Shown in pieces: positions 19,711-22,016 of a stretch of DNA of 22,016 nucleotides. Positions within the stretch are counted from its first letter, which is position 1. Every line of letters begins with the position of its first letter. The notes beneath the pieces were generated by a model. The model was not told the DNA's origin, did no database searches, and worked only from the letters and a program-made list of their open reading frames with translations. The stretch is from Saccoglossus kowalevskii (lineage: Eukaryota; Hemichordata; Enteropneusta; Harrimaniidae). The DNA lies in NCBI RefSeq assembly GCF_000003605.2, contig NW_003108592.1, positions 74,902 through 96,917 of the forward strand, read 5' to 3'. The position numbers were made by a program, and so were the translations under genes.

Positions 19711-20072
19711 CTACTTGTTTACGCTTTCTAAGGCGTCTTTTGATTGGTCGGTGGCACAATAAAGAACCCGAATGTATTTCGTTCATAGTGATATTAATAT
19801 AGATATCTTTGAGGGTCCTTGCCGTTTTTTTTCGAGGCTCGAAGTTTTTTGAGCTTGTCTGAAGTTGCACTCATTTTCTCTGTTGAATGTGACGTGTACG
19901 GGTAGAGGCTATTCTGATGCATTTTTAGGATCACTGTTTTATTATTTTTATTTATTTTTAGTTCTCCCATTCTATTATCATCACTCATCTTTTCTATGCA
20001 CGATTTACTTAAATGTAAAATTTGTAAATATTTTTGTATTTTCTCACACAGTCTAAGTAAACAAGACGTCAT
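19711..20072 (-). other. Unassigned pair of overlapping open frames, possible gene relic
   Basis: Two minus-strand frames, 20072-19794 (92 codons) and 19870-19550 (GTG-initiated as drawn), overlap at a run of eight A (on the minus strand). A one-base difference there would join them into a single frame of about 180 codons. The peptide is Lys/Asn-rich, with a basic patch (KRRLRKRKQ) near the end, and no family is recognised. A strong donor (CAAGTAG/gtgagagt, last exon base 19711) falls in phase 1, matching the phase needed by FReD exon A, so this could be an upstream exon. No signal peptide is visible. This could equally be chance in AT-rich DNA. Confidence 0.25.
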
Positions 20073-20139
20073 CTGGCTAACTTTGGTTCTTTAGCGAAAC
20101 ATTATTTTCGAAATCATGTCCATATTAATCACCGGTTTT

Positions 20140-22016
20140 ACTACATAATACTGTATGATCAACATAATACTATTTATGGTCAACATATCACCGTATGGTT
20201 AACATAACACTATGTATGGTCAACATAACACTATGTATGGTCAACATAATACCATGGATGATCAACATAATATAGTATGGTTAACATAATACTATATATG
20301 ATCAACATAACACAATGTGTTTTCAACATAACAGTGTATGATTAACATAATTCTACGAATGATCAACATAACACTGTATGGTTAACATAAAACTAGGGAT
20401 AGTCAACATCACACTATGTATGTTCAACATTACACCAGATATGGTCAAAATAACACTATATATGGTTAACATAAAACTTAAAACTATGTGTAGTCAACAT
20501 AACACTGTACGGTTAACATAATACTATGTATGGACGGCCAATATAACACTGTATGGTTAACACAATACTATGAACGGCAAACTTAACACTACATGGTCAA
20601 CATAATACTATGGATAGTCAACATAACATAGTATGATTAACATATACTATGTGTAGGCACATAACACTGTATGGTTAACATAATACTATGTGTAGTCAAC
20701 ATAACACTGCATGATTAACATAATACTACGTGTAGTCAACATATCACTGTATGGTTAACATAATACTATGTGAAGTCAACATAACACTGTATGGTTAACA
20801 GAATACTATAGATGGTCAACATAACACTGTATGGTCAACATAATGCTATGGATGGTCAACATAACAATGTATGGTTAACACAATACTATGGATGGTCAAC
20901 ATAACACTGTATGGTTAACATAATACTATGTGAAGTCAACATAACACTGTATGGTTAACAGAATACTATAGATGGTCAACATAACACTGTATGGTCAACA
21001 TAATGCTATGGATGGTCAACATAACAATGTATGGTTAACACAATACTATGGATGGTCAACATAACACTGTATGGTCAACATAATATTATGTGAAGTCAAC
21101 ATAACACTGTAAGGTTAACATAATAACATGTGTAGTAAACTTAACACTGTATGGTTGACATAATATTATGTGTAGTAAACTTAACACTGTATGGTTAACA
21201 TAATACTATGTGAAGTCAACATAACACTGTATGGTTAACATAATACTATGTGAAGTCAATATAACACTGTATGGTTAACACAATACTATGAACGGCCAGC
21301 ATAACACTACATGGTTAACATAATACTATGGATGGTCAACATAACACTGTATGGTCAACATAATGTTATGGATGGACAACATAACACTGTATGGTTAACA
21401 CAATACTATGGATGGTCAACATAACACTGTATGGTTAACATAATACTATGTGAAGTCAACATAACACTGTAAGGTTAACATAATAACATGTGTAGTGAAC
21501 TTAACACTGTATGGTTGACATAATATTATGTGTAGTAAACTTAACACTGCATGGTTAACATATTACTATGTGTAGTCGACATAACACTGTATGGTTAACA
21601 TAATACTATGTGTAGTCAACATAACATTGCATGGTAAACATAATACTATGTGAAGTCAACATAACACTGTATGGTTAACATAATACTATGTGTAGTCAAC
21701 ATAACACTGTATGGTTAACATAATACTATGTGTAGTCAACATAACACTATATGGTTCACATAATACTATGTGTAGTCGACATAACACTCTATTGTTAACA
21801 TAATAATATGGAAGGTCAATATAACACTGTATGGTTAACACAATACTTTGAACGGCCAACATAACACTACATGGTCAACATAATACTATGGATAGTCAAC
21901 ATAACATTGTATGATTAATATGTAATATGTGTAGGCAACATAACACTGTATGGTTAACATAATACTACGTGTAGTCAACATTACACTGTATGGTTAACAT
22001 AATACTATGGATGGTC
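20140..22016. repeat. Satellite array of 40-bp dimers with higher-order structure
   Basis: Nearly 1.9 kb of tandem repeat running off the window end. Two related monomers of about 20 bp alternate, roughly ATGGTTAACATAATACTATG and TGTAGTCAACATAACACTGT. They share a GTYAACATAAYACT core, so the repeat unit is a 40-bp dimer, about 47 copies. The left end (20140-20700) is more irregular, with indels and shorter or longer spacings. Longer blocks are duplicated: 20761-20920 and 20921-21080 differ at one base in 160, and 20941-21200 resembles 21301-21560 at an offset of 360 bp. No open frame or gene occurs inside. Confidence 0.96.

Overview
The window looks like nuclear DNA from an invertebrate metazoan. 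It is AT-rich (clearly under 40% GC by eye), gene-sparse, contains genes with introns, and is full of microsatellites, short inverted-repeat transposons and satellite DNA. A myogenic bHLH gene and a fibrinogen-domain gene fit a non-vertebrate deuterostome such as a hemichordate, or another bilaterian. That placement is a guess from gene content and base composition. Nothing bacterial (operons, Shine-Dalgarno sites, CRISPR) was seen, and no tRNA or rRNA gene was recognised.

Two gene fragments are well supported, both on the minus strand. (1) At 8733-9284 lies the first coding exon of a MyoD/Myf5/myogenin/MRF4-family myogenic regulatory factor, with an in-frame stop just before its ATG, a complete Cys/His-rich plus bHLH region, and a consensus splice donor. 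A TATA-like element, a near-MEF2 site and several E-boxes lie upstream (9421-9832). Later MRF exons were not found below it. (2) At 17958-19249 three exons with matching splice phases encode a complete C-terminal fibrinogen-related domain (about 214 residues, 4 Cys) with a natural stop. Its 5' exons (signal peptide, stalk or coiled coil) are not identified and must lie above 19249, possibly beyond the window.

Layout: 1-8732 is the MRF intron and/or 3' flank. It holds an ATTCT repeat, a long AAAT microsatellite, two diverged, oppositely oriented copies of a short TTAA-ended inverted-repeat element (648-763 and 3656-3785), and small 19-bp and 31-bp tandem repeats. 9285-17957 is the spacer between the genes. 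It holds the MRF promoter region, a 60-bp minisatellite, a TA-flanked MITE with an internal perfect hairpin (15055-15261), a 291-bp element with perfect 21-bp ends (15762-16052), and a 40-bp minisatellite in which seven successive units carry the palindrome TGACGTCA (16821-17165). 17958-19249 is the fibrinogen-domain gene, with degenerate repeats in its last intron. 19711-20072 has two overlapping minus-strand open frames that would join at a homopolymer; they are unassigned. 20140-22016 is a satellite array of about 40-bp dimers with higher-order structure, running off the window end.

No gene cluster working as one system was seen. The most unusual signals are the excess of perfect TGACGTCA palindromes (15 copies, all between 11738 and 19383), the higher-order satellite next to the fibrinogen-domain gene, and the TTAA-ended element family.
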